The translations under genes were made by a program, and so were the position numbers. From NCBI GenBank assembly GCA_025504975.1, contig JANUWI010000001.1, forward strand, positions 2,914,001 through 2,978,000: DNA of 64,000 nucleotides, given 5' to 3'. This stretch comes from Plenodomus lindquistii. Taxonomy: Eukaryota > Ascomycota > Dothideomycetes > Pleosporales > Leptosphaeriaceae. Shown piece by piece: positions 40,955 to 53,600 of this stretch (its first letter is position 1; every line of letters begins with the position of its first letter). The notes under the pieces were generated by a model. The model made no database searches, was not told the DNA's origin, and saw only the letters and a list, made by a program, of their open reading frames with translations.

Positions 40955-42796
40955 ATATATTCTACTAGTTAACTTTATAACCTAGTAACTCTAATAGTTT
41001 TCTTTAGTATTATAAATACTATAGTTTAAACTATTATTAATATTACTATTAATATCTAAACCTATTACTATAGAGCTTACATCTAATTTATAAGTACTTT
41101 CTAAACCTTTCTAGTATATATAAGTATTATATCTAGTCTTTTTATAGTTACTATAACGCTAGAGTTCTAGTTAAATACATATTTAACTACTACTACTATA
41201 TATATATTTTAAAAAGTAAGTAGAGTAAATATAGCTATAGTAGTTTATAATCTAGTACTATATTTAATAGTACTTTTATATTAGATATATTTTTTTTATA
41301 CCTTTTTTTTTATAATTACTACTAATTACTTTTTAAATTTATAGCTATAAGCTTAAAAAAGGGTGTTTTAGTATAGTATTTATTTAGCTTTATTTCTAAA
41401 CTATAAAAGGCTAGCTTATATAATTATAAGTAACTAAATAAAAAATTTATAAATAAACTTTAATTAAAACCTAGATTTATTAGTATTATATAGAGTTTTT
41501 AATTACTATAGATTAACTATAGAAAAGGGTTAAAGTAAAGTATATAATTATACTTTAAAATAATCTAATACTATCTATATATTAGTAAAAACTAGCGTTA
41601 ATACTTAAGAAGTTTTTTAATAGTTATTAACTATAAATATATTAAAAAACACGTTTTTAGAGCCTAGAAAAAAGTTTTTTTTATTAATATAAAAAAAAAT
41701 ATTAGTATAATAAATTCTATACACGCTAGAAGTATTTATACTTTAATAATAAAAAATATACTATATTAAATAACTTAAGAATATAAAACTAATAAAAAAG
41801 TATATAAAATATTAGAATTTTATTTATTATATAATAGTTTTTAAACTTTTAGTTAAAATAGCTTTTATAGCTATTTAAAATTAGTAACTAGTATACTTTT
41901 ACCTTTTAAACCTTTATATATACATTAAAATGCTTTATTTACTCTAGTTTAAATATATTATTTATTTAGCTATTTTTAAAAACTAGAATTTTTTAATTAT
42001 ATAGTATTTTAACTTTTTTATACTATATAAAAATAAACGTATTTTTAATAAATAATAAAAAGTTAAGTTATATCTCTAGAGGTATATATACTCTAAATAA
42101 TAGTAATTTATTTTTAATTATCTAGCTAGATAAAGTCTAGCTAATTATATTTTTAAAAGTTTATAATAACTTTTATAGCCTTTATTACGCCTATTTAGAA
42201 ATAAGTTTTATTAAAATTATTAATATTATAATTATAGATACTATATTTAGCATTTATTTTCTCTATAAATTTAAACTATATACTAATTATTTTTAGATTT
42301 TTCTTTTTTATCTTTTATTTATTTTTTATTTAATTAAAAGCTATTTTAAGCTTACTAGAGCGTGTAATAAAGCGTTTAGCCTATTATTTACCTATAAGTA
42401 TTCTATTATATACTTTTAGTATTTTATTAGCTATATTTTTTACTTTATATAGCTAGATAGTAAATTTTAATAAATTAAAATAAAAAATATATAAAATAAT
42501 TATCTACCTTTTAGTAGTAGTAAGCTTCTAGAGACTAGATTAAATTTAGAAGTATAGTAGCATTATTCTTATTTATTTAAAAAGCTTATAATATCTAATA
42601 CTTAAGGTAGTAGTAGCGTGTTAGTAGTTTTAAAATTAGCTAGCTTTAAAAGCTATATAGGTAAACTTAAGTTAACTTTTAGTTTAAATTAATATTATAT
42701 TATATTATAAAGGTATTTAATAAAAAGTATAGTATTTATTATACTTTAGAAAACTATTAGGTTTACTAGGTTATTAGATTAACTAGTAGAATATAT
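40955..42796 (-). mobile_element. Pogo-C copy 5 (reverse)
   Basis: This 1842-bp reverse Fot1/pogo-like transposon is flanked by TA (40953-40954 and 42797-42798). The left end carries the reverse complement of the 3' inverted repeat followed by the short ATT run (about 41030-41060); the right end (about 42725-42796) carries the 5' repeat. The transposase is on the minus strand, about 41850-42420, heavily broken. The host DNA on both sides is unclassified. Confidence 0.87.
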
Positions 42797-42798
42797 TA

Positions 42799-43454
42799 TA
42801 TAAAGCTTAGTATAGCTTTAAAACTTTAAAAAAGAATTAATAATTTTAGAGCTTTTATATATTAATTACTTTTTAAAAGCCCTAGGCTTTTAGTTTAGTA
42901 GTTATTTAACTAGTTTTTATTAAAAATATACTTAACTATCTAGCTAAAATATAGCTACTAATATTATAACTCTAAATATATTTTTTTTTAATATAGTTAT
43001 TTAAACTAAAAAAAAAACTAATTTAATTTTAAATAACCTTTTAGTTTTCTATTTTACTACTATATTTACTTTCTAGCTAGGCGTTTAATACCTAGTATTA
43101 TTAGTTAATTATTATATTTACTATTTAATTTATACTAAAACTAGGTATATAAACTATAGTTATAGAAAAAATATATACTTTTAAAAGCTAGAAAAAACTT
43201 TATATAATCTCTACTTTAGCTATATACTTTTATTACTAAAAGGCTACTTTTTATCTACTTTAGCTTTTTTTTTCTATTCCTTCTACCTCTATATAGAGAG
43301 AAAGTTTAAAGCTGTTACTTTTTTATTTTCTTTTCTTTACTTTTCTATTTTTATTTTTAGAAGTTACTTATTACAGCGTGCGCGTCTACTTTATTTATTT
43401 AAATTTTTCTTTTACTATTTTAAGTTACTTTAGAACTTTCTATTTAATAAACTA
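42799..43454. other. Unclassified AT-rich stretch
   Basis: No gene or recognisable element. The part 43250-43400 is pyrimidine-rich (TTCTATTCCTTCTACCTC type runs) and keeps more C than its surroundings. Confidence 0.5.
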
Positions 43455-43459
43455 TTTAG

Positions 43460-43909
43460 TGTTATAATCCCTCTATAATAGATAAAAACTATAAATAGTA
43501 AATAGATAATAAAATACTAGTTTAATAGATAGCTCTATAGTATTATATATTATATAACTATTAGATATAATAGTTTCTATTATAGCTACTAATAGATATA
43601 TATACTAGCTACTAATAGATATATATACTAGCTACTAATAGCAATAATAGCTTCTATTGTAGCTATTATATAAGTATATAAAAAATATTAAAATACTTTT
43701 ATAGTAGATTTTATTTAATTTATATAAATAAATTAGTAATATATTTAGTTAATTAGCTTTTTTTATTACGTTTTTTAGAAGTATACGTTTATTATTTTAG
43801 TAATTTATAGTCTAACGCTAATATACTTATCTATATCTAAAAACTAACGTATTATAGTTTTTTTAATACTAGCTACTTTATATTATAGCTATTTAAAAAA
43901 ACTTTTATA
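43460..43909 (+). repeat. Gyp-A solo LTR
   Basis: A single Gyp-A LTR with no internal sequence on either side. It starts TGTTATAATC and ends TTTTATA; about 43685-43909 aligns base by base with 8190-8421. Flanking pentamers TTTAG (43455-43459) and TCTAG (43910-43914) differ by one C/T and look like the target duplication. The 5' half differs from the full-length LTRs and contains about three copies of a 23-bp AGCTACTAATAGATATATAT-type repeat (43585-43635). Such solo LTRs arise by recombination between the two LTRs of a complete element. Confidence 0.8.
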
Positions 43910-43914
43910 TCTAG

Positions 43915-44259
43915 CTACTACTTATATATAGTTTAAATATAAAGAAACCTCTATAGTTTTTTAAAACTAAAGCTAAAATAGTAGCGTTATTCTATTATAC
44001 TATAAATAGTAGAATAGAATATATTAAACTATTTTGCTTATTAATATATAATAATAGTTTTACTCTATTTTTTAACTCTTTTAGGTTATTAGCTAGAAGT
44101 AAAAATTAATAGGCTTAATTTTAAATAGAAATAAAGCTATAGACTAGGCTTTAATTAAATTATTATATAGCGTTTTAAATTAGTATTTATATTAGCTTTT
44201 TTATATAGTCTATTATTTTTTTACTATCTAAACTAACTATTTTATTTTTTATTTATTTT
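43915..44259. other. Unclassified AT-rich stretch
   Basis: I see no gene, motif or window repeat between the solo LTR and the 11-bp tandem array. Confidence 0.45.
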
Positions 44260-44385
44260 CTATCTCTTTTTTATTTATTTTTTATTTATTTTTTATTTAT
44301 TTTTTATTTATTTTTTATTTATTTTTTATTTATTTTTTATTTATTTTTTATTTATTTTTTATTTATTTTTTATTTATTTTGTATT
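44260..44385 (+). repeat. 11-bp tandem repeat (TTTTTTATTTA)n
   Basis: About ten to eleven near-perfect units of TTTTTTATTTA. Flanks are slightly degenerate (TTTTCTATCTC on the left, TTTTGTATTTAC on the right). Confidence 0.93.
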
Positions 44386-45140
44386 TACTACTTTATAGTA
44401 GTTATTTTCTATTATTATCTATCTATTTTAGCCTAATTTAGGTACTTAATATTATAATACCTACTTTTTTTCTATATAATTTTACTAGAATTTTTACTTT
44501 TTTATTTTAAATTAGTAGTTATACGTATTCTTTTTACTTTAAAATAAGTAAATTCTATTCTATTTAAAGTATAAATTAGATTATAGAATTTATTATATTT
44601 TTTATACTTTAGTTTATATACTCTAGTATATTAGCCTTTATTTAGAAGTATAGTAATAGTACTTTAGTTTCTTTTTATATACCTATTATAGGGGTTTTTT
44701 TATACCTATTTATAACCTTTTTTAGATATACTATTTAGATTCTTTCTAGCTATTTTATTATTTATATTTTTATAAAGTACTATCTAGTTAGAGGCTTTAT
44801 ATTTATAATCTATATATTATTTCTAGCTATACTATTACTATCTAAATTAGTTAAAACTATTAAACTAATAGTTTCTATATAAATATTATAAACTATAATA
44901 AAAAGTTAAAAAAGCATTTCTTTTTTTTACTAAAATTTAATACTCTCTACTTTATTTAAGCATTAAATCTACCTATACCTCTAAAATTTAATGATTTATC
45001 TAGTAGAGTTTTATTTAGTAGTTTTCTATTTATACTATATTTTATTAGTTCTCTATTTAGTTTTATTTTTTAGTAAAATAGATAAACTAGTATTTATCTA
45101 AAGTAAACTATACTTTAAATATTTTTATCTATACTATATA
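44386..45140. other. Unclassified AT-rich stretch
   Basis: Nothing identifiable. Pyrimidine-rich on the plus strand, with one run of G (about 44690-44696). Confidence 0.45.
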
Positions 45141-45557
45141 TATAATAAAGCTATATTCTATTATAATAATAACTTTTAGCTATAGAAGCTTTTTTATAAG
45201 CTACTTCTATTTTTCTCTATATAAATTTATTAAAAATAGAAAACTATACTAACTTTTATTTAAACTACCTCTATACTATATTTAGTTTAAATTCTATAGA
45301 AATTTCTATTTTACTATTACCTATGTACTAATATAGTAGAGAAAAAATAAAAACTCTATTAAACCTAAAAACTACTACTAAGTTCTATTTTATATAGCTT
45401 ACTTTTTTAATAGAACTATAACAGTATAATTTTTTTATTTCTTTATACTAGATTTATAAAAATATAATTTCTTTAGTTTTTAAATCTATATATACTTTTA
45501 TATACTTTTAAACTAATTTAAATACTTTTTAGTAATTTATATTTTTAAACTATTATA
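45141..45557 (+). repeat. Gyp-B LTR (forward)
   Basis: This is a full 417-bp LTR, TATAATAAAGC to ATTATA, with heavy RIP. It is followed directly by Gyp-B internal sequence in the opposite orientation, so it is not the ordinary left LTR of that element. No obvious 5-bp duplication flanks it (ATATA before, TAATA after). Confidence 0.87.
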
Positions 45558-46806
45558 TAATAGTTACTATTAATTTTAAATCTATTTAGTATTAAAGCCT
45601 TCTATTATCTATAGGTAGAGTTCTTTCTATTTAATAGTTTAAAAATAGAAAAAGTACGTGTAGATTAAAAAACTAAATAAAGTATATTTTTATAAACCTA
45701 TTATAAAAAAAGGCTTTAGAAAGTAATCTAGTTAACTAGTAATATTAATAAATCTAAAAGTTTTTAGTAAAAAATAGAAATAAGTCTATAAATAGTATTA
45801 AATAAAGTTTTTTTTAATAGACTTTATTTTAGTTTATAGAGCTACTAATCTAGCGTATAGCTAGGGTATTATCTCTATAGTATTATTAGAGGTTATAGTT
45901 AGTAAATTTCTAGATTCTACTAAAATAGGTTTAGTTTTTATCTAGCTCTAGTTATTTTTTAATTAGCTAGTATTAGTTATTTTTTATATTTTAAATATTT
46001 AATAAGTTTATAGGCCTTCTATAAAAGCTAGTTATTCTTTTTTAAAAAAAAATAGAATTTATTATCTATTAATAAAAATAGGTATTAGCTTTACCTCTAA
46101 TTATACTAGATTATTAGTAGTTTTTAAATCTCTATTTTAGTACTATTTAACGTAATTTTTTTAAAAGTAATCTAAACTAGTAATACTATAAAAGTTTAAA
46201 CTTATAAACTTTAGTTAACTAAAAGTTTTAAAATTCTAGGTTTAGAATTATTAATAGCTTTATTAGTATTAATTAAAGCTAGGACTAAAAAAGTTTTATA
46301 AGCTAGTTAACTAAAAATCTTAAATAATTCTTTTAAATAAATTAGTAATATTATATAAGCTATTACTAGTAAAAATATAATGTTTTTATAATATAATAGT
46401 TTAAAAATATAAAATACTAAAAAGTATTTAAATTAGTTTAAAAGTATATAAAAATACGTGTAGATTAAAAAATAAAATAAATTATATTTTTATAAGTTTA
46501 GTATAAAAAAATTAAAAAATTATATTTTTATAGTTTTATTAAAAAAATAAGCTATTTAAAATAGAATTTAGTAATAGTTCTAGACTTATATAAAGTTTTT
46601 TTTTTCTCTACTATATTAGCACGTAGGTAATAATAGAGTAGAAATTTCTATAGAATCTAAACTAAGTATAGTATAAAAGTAGTTTAAATAGAGATTAGTA
46701 TAGTTTTCTATTTTTAATAAACTTATATAGAGAAAAATAGAGGTAGCTTATAAAAAAGCTTTTATAGCTAAAAGTTATTATTATAATAGAATATAGCTTT
46801 ATTATA
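45558..46806 (-). mobile_element. Gyp-B 5' fragment (reverse) joined to a forward LTR
   Basis: The part 45558-46391 is reverse gag sequence collinear with about 2024-2840, and 46392-46806 is the reverse 5' LTR (415 bp). The left edge meets the exact 3' end of a forward LTR. Around 45656-45705 the gag sequence is replaced by a segment resembling the LTR interior (compare 2905-2950 and 46455-46500), which suggests template switching or gene conversion. It encodes nothing functional. Confidence 0.8.
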
Positions 46807-47504
46807 TAGTATTAGTAAATAGTAAACTATCTAGAATAAAGTTTAAATTTATAGCGCTACTAAAATAAAAAAAAGCTAAATAATACTTTTAAAAAGTAGT
46901 AAAATAAACTATATTTATTTATAAATTAGTAATTAATATAGCTATATAGCTAGATAGTTTACTAAAAAAAACAATTTTTATATTAAATAGCGCTATAACC
47001 TATTTCTAAGTAAAATTCATTAAGTTTATTTTTTAGTAGCTTTATTCTAGATTTTACTCTTGTTTTTTTTTAAAAAAAAAACGGCCTATTTATTTATTAA
47101 AAAGAGAGAAACTACTAGAGTATAAATATTCTTCTAGAGTAAAGTTATAGATCTCTCTCTAGCTCTTTTAAAATCTTTTTATTTAATAAATTATACTGTA
47201 ATAGCTTTACTATAGTAAAAAAGGTTAAATAGAAACTACTTTCTAAAAAATTAAAAGTAAAAAATAAAGTAAAAGTTAGGTATAGTATAGTAAAAAAAGC
47301 GTAATTAGAAAAGAAATTATATTTAATTTTAATACTAACTAGACTAGAGTTTTAAACCTATTAGAGGATTTAATTTAAAAAGCATAAAGATTAAATAAAA
47401 AGTAACTATAAAAAAGTAAAAAAAAATACTTAATATACTATAGAAAGTAGAGATTATATAAAGCTAAACTAAAGTAGCCTAATTATCTATTAATAGTAAA
47501 TAAT
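46807..47504. other. Unclassified AT-rich stretch
   Basis: No readable frame. A T9/A10 stretch at about 47065-47085 forms a short palindrome. No copy elsewhere in the window that I could find. Confidence 0.45.
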
Positions 47505-47675
47505 AGTAAAATAATTCTTTTATAAAATTTAAATCTAGTATAGTATAAAAAGAGTTAGAATAGATATTAGTATAGTTTTTTATTTTTACTAAGCTTATAT
47601 AAAAAAATAGAAGTAGTTTATAATAAAGCTTTTATAGCTATAAATTATTATTTTACTAGAATTTAGATGTATTAT
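47505..47675 (-). repeat. Gyp-B LTR fragment (reverse)
   Basis: About 170 bp matches the last part of the reverse LTR (compare 3085-3256), from the TTATAAAATTTAAATCTAG-type segment through AAGCTTATATA to the ATTATTATTTTACTAGAAT end. It is strongly mutated and truncated on the left. Confidence 0.65.
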
Positions 47676-50600
47676 ATATTAGGAAATTCTACTATATACT
47701 TGCTAGCGTTAGTTATATAGAATACTAGTAACTAGGTAGTTAGTAATACAAGTTACTAATTTACTATTTTTACTTTATAAAGCCTTTTTTTATGTATATA
47801 ATAGCTAAAAGACTAGTAAAATACGTCTAGTATAGTAAGTAAAAACACGTATATTATATACGCGCTAGATATCTCTAGTAGTAGTAGATTAGAAAAAATA
47901 AATAATATAAAATATCTAAATTACTATAGGTACTATAGGTACTGTTTATACTATCTATACTATCTATACTATACTTACTATATATTATACTTATAATATA
48001 CTTATAAAGTATATTATACTACTATAAACTACTATTATAAATTATTAAACTCTAGGCTTATAAATTACGTGCGCCTAGTAAAAAAACCTAGTAACTCTAG
48101 TATACTAAAAAAGTTAACGTATATTATTTAATACTATAACTTTAAAAATAGTTAGAAATACTACTTACTTTTTTAAATTTTTTTATATTATTTATATATA
48201 TAGTTTTATTTATTTAATATATATTAGCTATATTATTTAAAGTATAGACTTTTATTATAGTAACTACTATACTATTAGTTAGATATATTTTTTATAAATT
48301 TTATATAGGTAATACTATAGATAAAAAAAAATAGTACTACTATATATAGTATTAGAGAACTCTATTATAGTAGTAAGTAAGTAATAGTATTAATTAAATA
48401 TTATAATTTAGTATAGGTAGTAGTATATAGTATTATATCTATAATATAGCCTAAATATAGAAAGCGTTTATAGTAGTACTTATTATTTTATATTAGCTAC
48501 TCTATTAGCAGGCTTAACTCCTCTAGAGCTAGATTAAAATTATCTAAAAAGATTAGTAGGCTTAATTAAAAATAAAAGTTAGCTTTAAAAAGCTTATTTT
48601 ACTAGTAAAACTTTATAAAAGTTACTTTTACTTTTTTTTACTTTACTATTATCTTCTTTACTACAGTACGTTGCTCTAGAGGTAACTTTATAAGTTTATT
48701 AGCTTCTATACTATTAGATTTACTATCTAATTTAATTTTATTTACTGCTATACTTTCTAGCCTAGTAGTTAAATAATCTTTTATTAGTTTTTTAATTACT
48801 AGCTATTTATTAGCTTTTTATACTATACTCTTTTTTAACTATAATAACTAGGCTAATATAAAAAGCTTTATAGAATATTAGTATTATTTAGGTAACTAGC
48901 CTATAATCTACTAACTAGTTAAATAAAGTCTACTATAGCTAATAATTTAACTATATTTTTATTTTAATAGCTAATAGTAAAGTCTAGAGCTACTACTATA
49001 AAAGCTATTAATATTATACTAGGTATATTAAACTACTTTATAGCGCTATTTTTTACTACTAGCCTCTACTTTAACGTAGGTAAATACTAAGTTTTAGTAA
49101 ATATTTTAGCTATTATTTAATACTTAAATAGAGTACTATAGTTAGTTAAATTACTATAAATAAATTTAAACTTTTTATATAGTTTAGCTAGTAATATAGA
49201 TGCTATTATACTAGTATAAAAGCTATACTAGCGCTTTACTATAGAGTAAATTATATTTATTATATAATAATAGAAGCTAGTTAAAGCGTTATATATCTAA
49301 AGTTATTAGTTATATCTAATATAAATAGAGGTACGTACTTTTTTTATAGAGTTTTTATATAGATTTTATTATAGTATCTCTATTTTAAATATTACTACTA
49401 TCTACTTATCTAATAAAAGCGCTTTAAATTTACTTTTATAAAATTCTATCTATAGAGTTACTATATAGGTATAGCTTACATTATTCTCTATAAATATAGT
49501 ATATAATAAAAGCTTTATTATACGCTTTATTATTTTACTTTTTTTAGACTATAAATATTTAGTTTTTTATTTTTTAAGTTTCTATACCTAAATTACCTAG
49601 TTAGACCTAGTATTTAACGCTTTACGCTTAAAATAGGTATTTTATAAAAAAAAAAGTTTAAAACTATATAAATATTAGTATATAAGTACTAAAATATATT
49701 ACTATAGATATATACCTATATCTCTATTTAATTATACTTATTTAAATATACTAGGCGTAGATACTCTATCTATTTTCTATATATATTTAGTACTAGAGTG
49801 TATACTATAAATAGATAGTATAACCTATTTAAACTTTTTATTACTCTAGACTTTTATAGATATTATTACTAAATCTTGTTTTATATTAGAGTACGTTTAA
49901 ATAAAATAGTATTTACTAGATTTTTAAAGTTATTAGAGTAGTCTAGCTTATAGTTAGTAGTAAACTATATAGACTTACTATATTATAAATTTAAATCTAA
50001 AAGTAGTAGTAGTAGTAGTAGTAGTAGAATAGACGTGCTAGTAGTATATAGCGTTTTATAACTCTAGTTAATATTTTTAAAGTTAGAGTATATATAAAAT
50101 AGTTAGCTAGATATTAATTATAGTTTTAAACCTAATTTTATTTAGTAAATTATAGTTAGTATATAAAACGTACTCTAATATAGTAGTTATATATATATAT
50201 ATAGTATTTATAGTTCTATTTTAAACTAATTATATATTCTATTATTATATATATTAGTTATAGATATTAAATATAGTTTAATTATTACGCGTATTTTAAA
50301 TATACTAACTAGTACGCGTTTTTTAATATAATAGTATACTTTTTCTAAAGTTTATTAGACTTCTATATAGACTACAAGTAGGTAATAGAAAAGTATTATA
50401 TATATTCTAGATAGATAGTAGGTATTTACTAAAACTTAGTATAGTTAATAGAAACTAAAAAAAAATAGGTGTATAAAATACTTAAAGGCTAAAAAAAAAT
50501 TATTATTTAATTTACGCTATACTAAATTTAACTATTACTTAGTATTACTCTCTATTACTATATATTAGTATAGAATATTTACTATAATAAATAGACTTTA

Positions 50601-53600
50601 TACGTACCTAAACTTTTCTCTCTATAATAAATATAGATTAAGTTTTTTTATTAGTAAAAAAGTTTATAATAGTACTATACTATTAGAATACAGCATTAAC
50701 TTTTATCTAAGCCTATTAGTTATTTTACTTAACGTAGTAAAACAAGATATTTACTACTAGGTTAAATAGTAAGTTTTAATAGATTACTACTATAAATTTA
50801 TTATATTCTATATTATCTACTAGCGCAGTATTTTCTATAGTAGAGCTATAAAACAAATTTTTACTATAAATAAAAATAGATGCTATACGCCCTATATTAT
50901 ATATAAGTATTATTATAAATATCTATATTAAAGTATATAGTATTATAGATATAGTTACACTATATACTTAAATATTATATTAAAAAAAAATAAAAAAGAA
51001 TATAGGTATTTATATTTAATTTTAACGCGTTATATTATAGTTATAGCGCTTTACTATAAGTATAATAACTTTATATTATTAAGTACTATTAAAAGTAGCG
51101 TAACTACTACTATATCTAGATATAACTATAGAACCTAGTTATAGTAGTTTATTTTATATAAAACGCGTTTTTAAACTATAGCTAAAAAAACTCTATAATA
51201 GTATTATATTTTTAAAACTATAGTATATACAGTAGTATTTATTCTAGAATATATTAAGTAAGCTATATAAATAGGTTTATAAATTTAATATATTTAATAT
51301 AGTATAAAAAGGTGTAGAGTAGTAGAATATATATAGTAAATTTATTTAGTACTATATATATAAAATACTTAGCGCCTAATATAGCTATTTTTATATCTAT
51401 AGCTAATAATAATTTAGATAATACCTATCTAGATACGCTTTTAATACGTATAAATAGTATAGAATTATATAGTTTAGAGTCTAGTAAATAGTTCTATCTA
51501 ATATTATACTATTATAGTTACTAGGTGTATAATAGAAATTTTAATACTATTTTATATATTTAAGTTTTTATATAAATATATATTTAGCTTTATTTAAACT
51601 TTATATATACTATAACGTATATATACTATTACTAGTAGTATAAACTATATATAAAATACGCTTCTATAATAAATAGATAATATATTATTTAATTTATTTT
51701 ATACCTACTGTTTTTTTATACGCTTATATTATACTCCTTTACTTTTTTATAAAATTTAGAGAATACTAAGTATTATATTTGTTCTAGTCTATATAATTAT
51801 TTACTAAGTAAATTATATCTCTATTTTTACTTTTATAGAGTAGTTCTTTTAGTATAAAGTTTATAGGCTATAAAATAGATATTATATTATATATTTAAAA
51901 AGCTTTAAACTTATATAAATATACTATAGTATTATAAAGTTAGTAGTAAACTATTATTATACTATTAACTTTATTAAATACAGCTTTATTATTAAACTAT
52001 ATAGTTTTTATAAAAGTGTATTAGTACTACTTTTTTAGTACCTTTATAGTATTTTTTTTTCTAGTAGCGTAAAAACTAGATAAACTTAGCCTAGTAGGCA
52101 GCTAAATACAAAGTAGTTATCTTTATTATCTAGTTTTATATACTTTTAAACCTAGATAAAGTTTTTCTATTCTTTTCTAGACGCGTAGTAATTAGTTAAA
52201 TAATAAACTATAAATTTTTCTCTAGTATCTAGATTATCTATACTTTTATCTATACCTACCTAGTTTATAATAGATTAACTAATCTGTATTTTTATACTCT
52301 ATACCTACGTATTATCTATTTTTTATTTATTTTTATTTTTATCTATAATTAGTATATAGTTACGCTTTATCTATTAAACTATAATATAAATAGTAACTAC
52401 TACTAGAAAGTTTAAATAAAATAAATAATCTACTACTTTACTAATAGTTATAGTTTTTATATAGTTAGAAGTAGGTATAATAGACTATCTAAACTTAGAT
52501 ATTATTACTAGAGTAGTAACTCTAACTATATAAACTTCTATATTATAATCTATTTAGATTTATAGGCTACTATTTACATGCATTTATTTATACTTAAAAG
52601 TAAAAAAAGTAGTACGCTTTAAATTATAAATATAAATCTATTATAGAAAGTAATAATAGTTTATTATTTAATAGAACTATTTAATTATATTACTATAAAA
52701 CGCTTTTCTATTAGTTCTAGTATCTAGTCTATTTAATAATCTAAAATACTTAATATTACTAATTATATAGAATAAAGCGTGCTATTTTAGAAAATAGAAG
52801 TACTTATTTAAGTAGTATAAGTAGAATTTCTTTTTATATACGTTTATTTAGTTAATAACGCTCTATATATAATTAAAAGTAGTAGTATTATAGTATTAGT
52901 AAAATATAATAGCTATAAAATTATATATAGCGTAAATAAACTATATAGTATAAAAAGTATATAAATATAATAAAAAAAATATAACTACTATAAACTATTA
53001 GGTAATAACTTTTTACTTTTTTCTAGTCTACTATTTTTATTTACTATAACTTAGTATTACGTTATTACCTATCTAATATAGTAGCTATTAGAAGCGTTTA
53101 TCTAGCTATTCTAGTTCTAACGCTTTTTAAATATAAATATTATCCTTTACTCGCCTTTGCCTAAAAACCTTTTCTCTAAAAAGCTTTTTAATCTAGTTTA
53201 GTATATACTATAGAAAACTTTTAAAAAATAAATAAAGTATATTAGTTAGTATTCTCTAGTATATATTAAATCTAGCGTATTTCTAAATAAAGTAAACCTC
53301 TAGGTATACCTAGCTTAAATTATCTATTAGTATATTTTTATATATTTATAGTTTTTACTATACTTATATCTATAGGTTATTATACTATAGGTATTCTATA
53401 TAAAGATTTTTTTAATTACTAGGTAGAATACTATACTAAGTATAGTACTATCTAGATTTAACCTCTAATATAAAAACTTGCTTTTTATAGTCTATAAAAA
53501 TATATAATAATATTAGATAGTAGTATTAGTTTTAATTATTAGTGTAATATAGAGTAAGTCTATAAATAGAGTAGTATTCTAGAGCTAGAGTCTAGTAAAA

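Noticed and set aside
43065..43090. Possible tRNA or other RNA gene in the slightly C-richer stretches
   Set aside because: No cloverleaf, A box or B box could be traced; apparent C enrichment is confined to pyrimidine runs.
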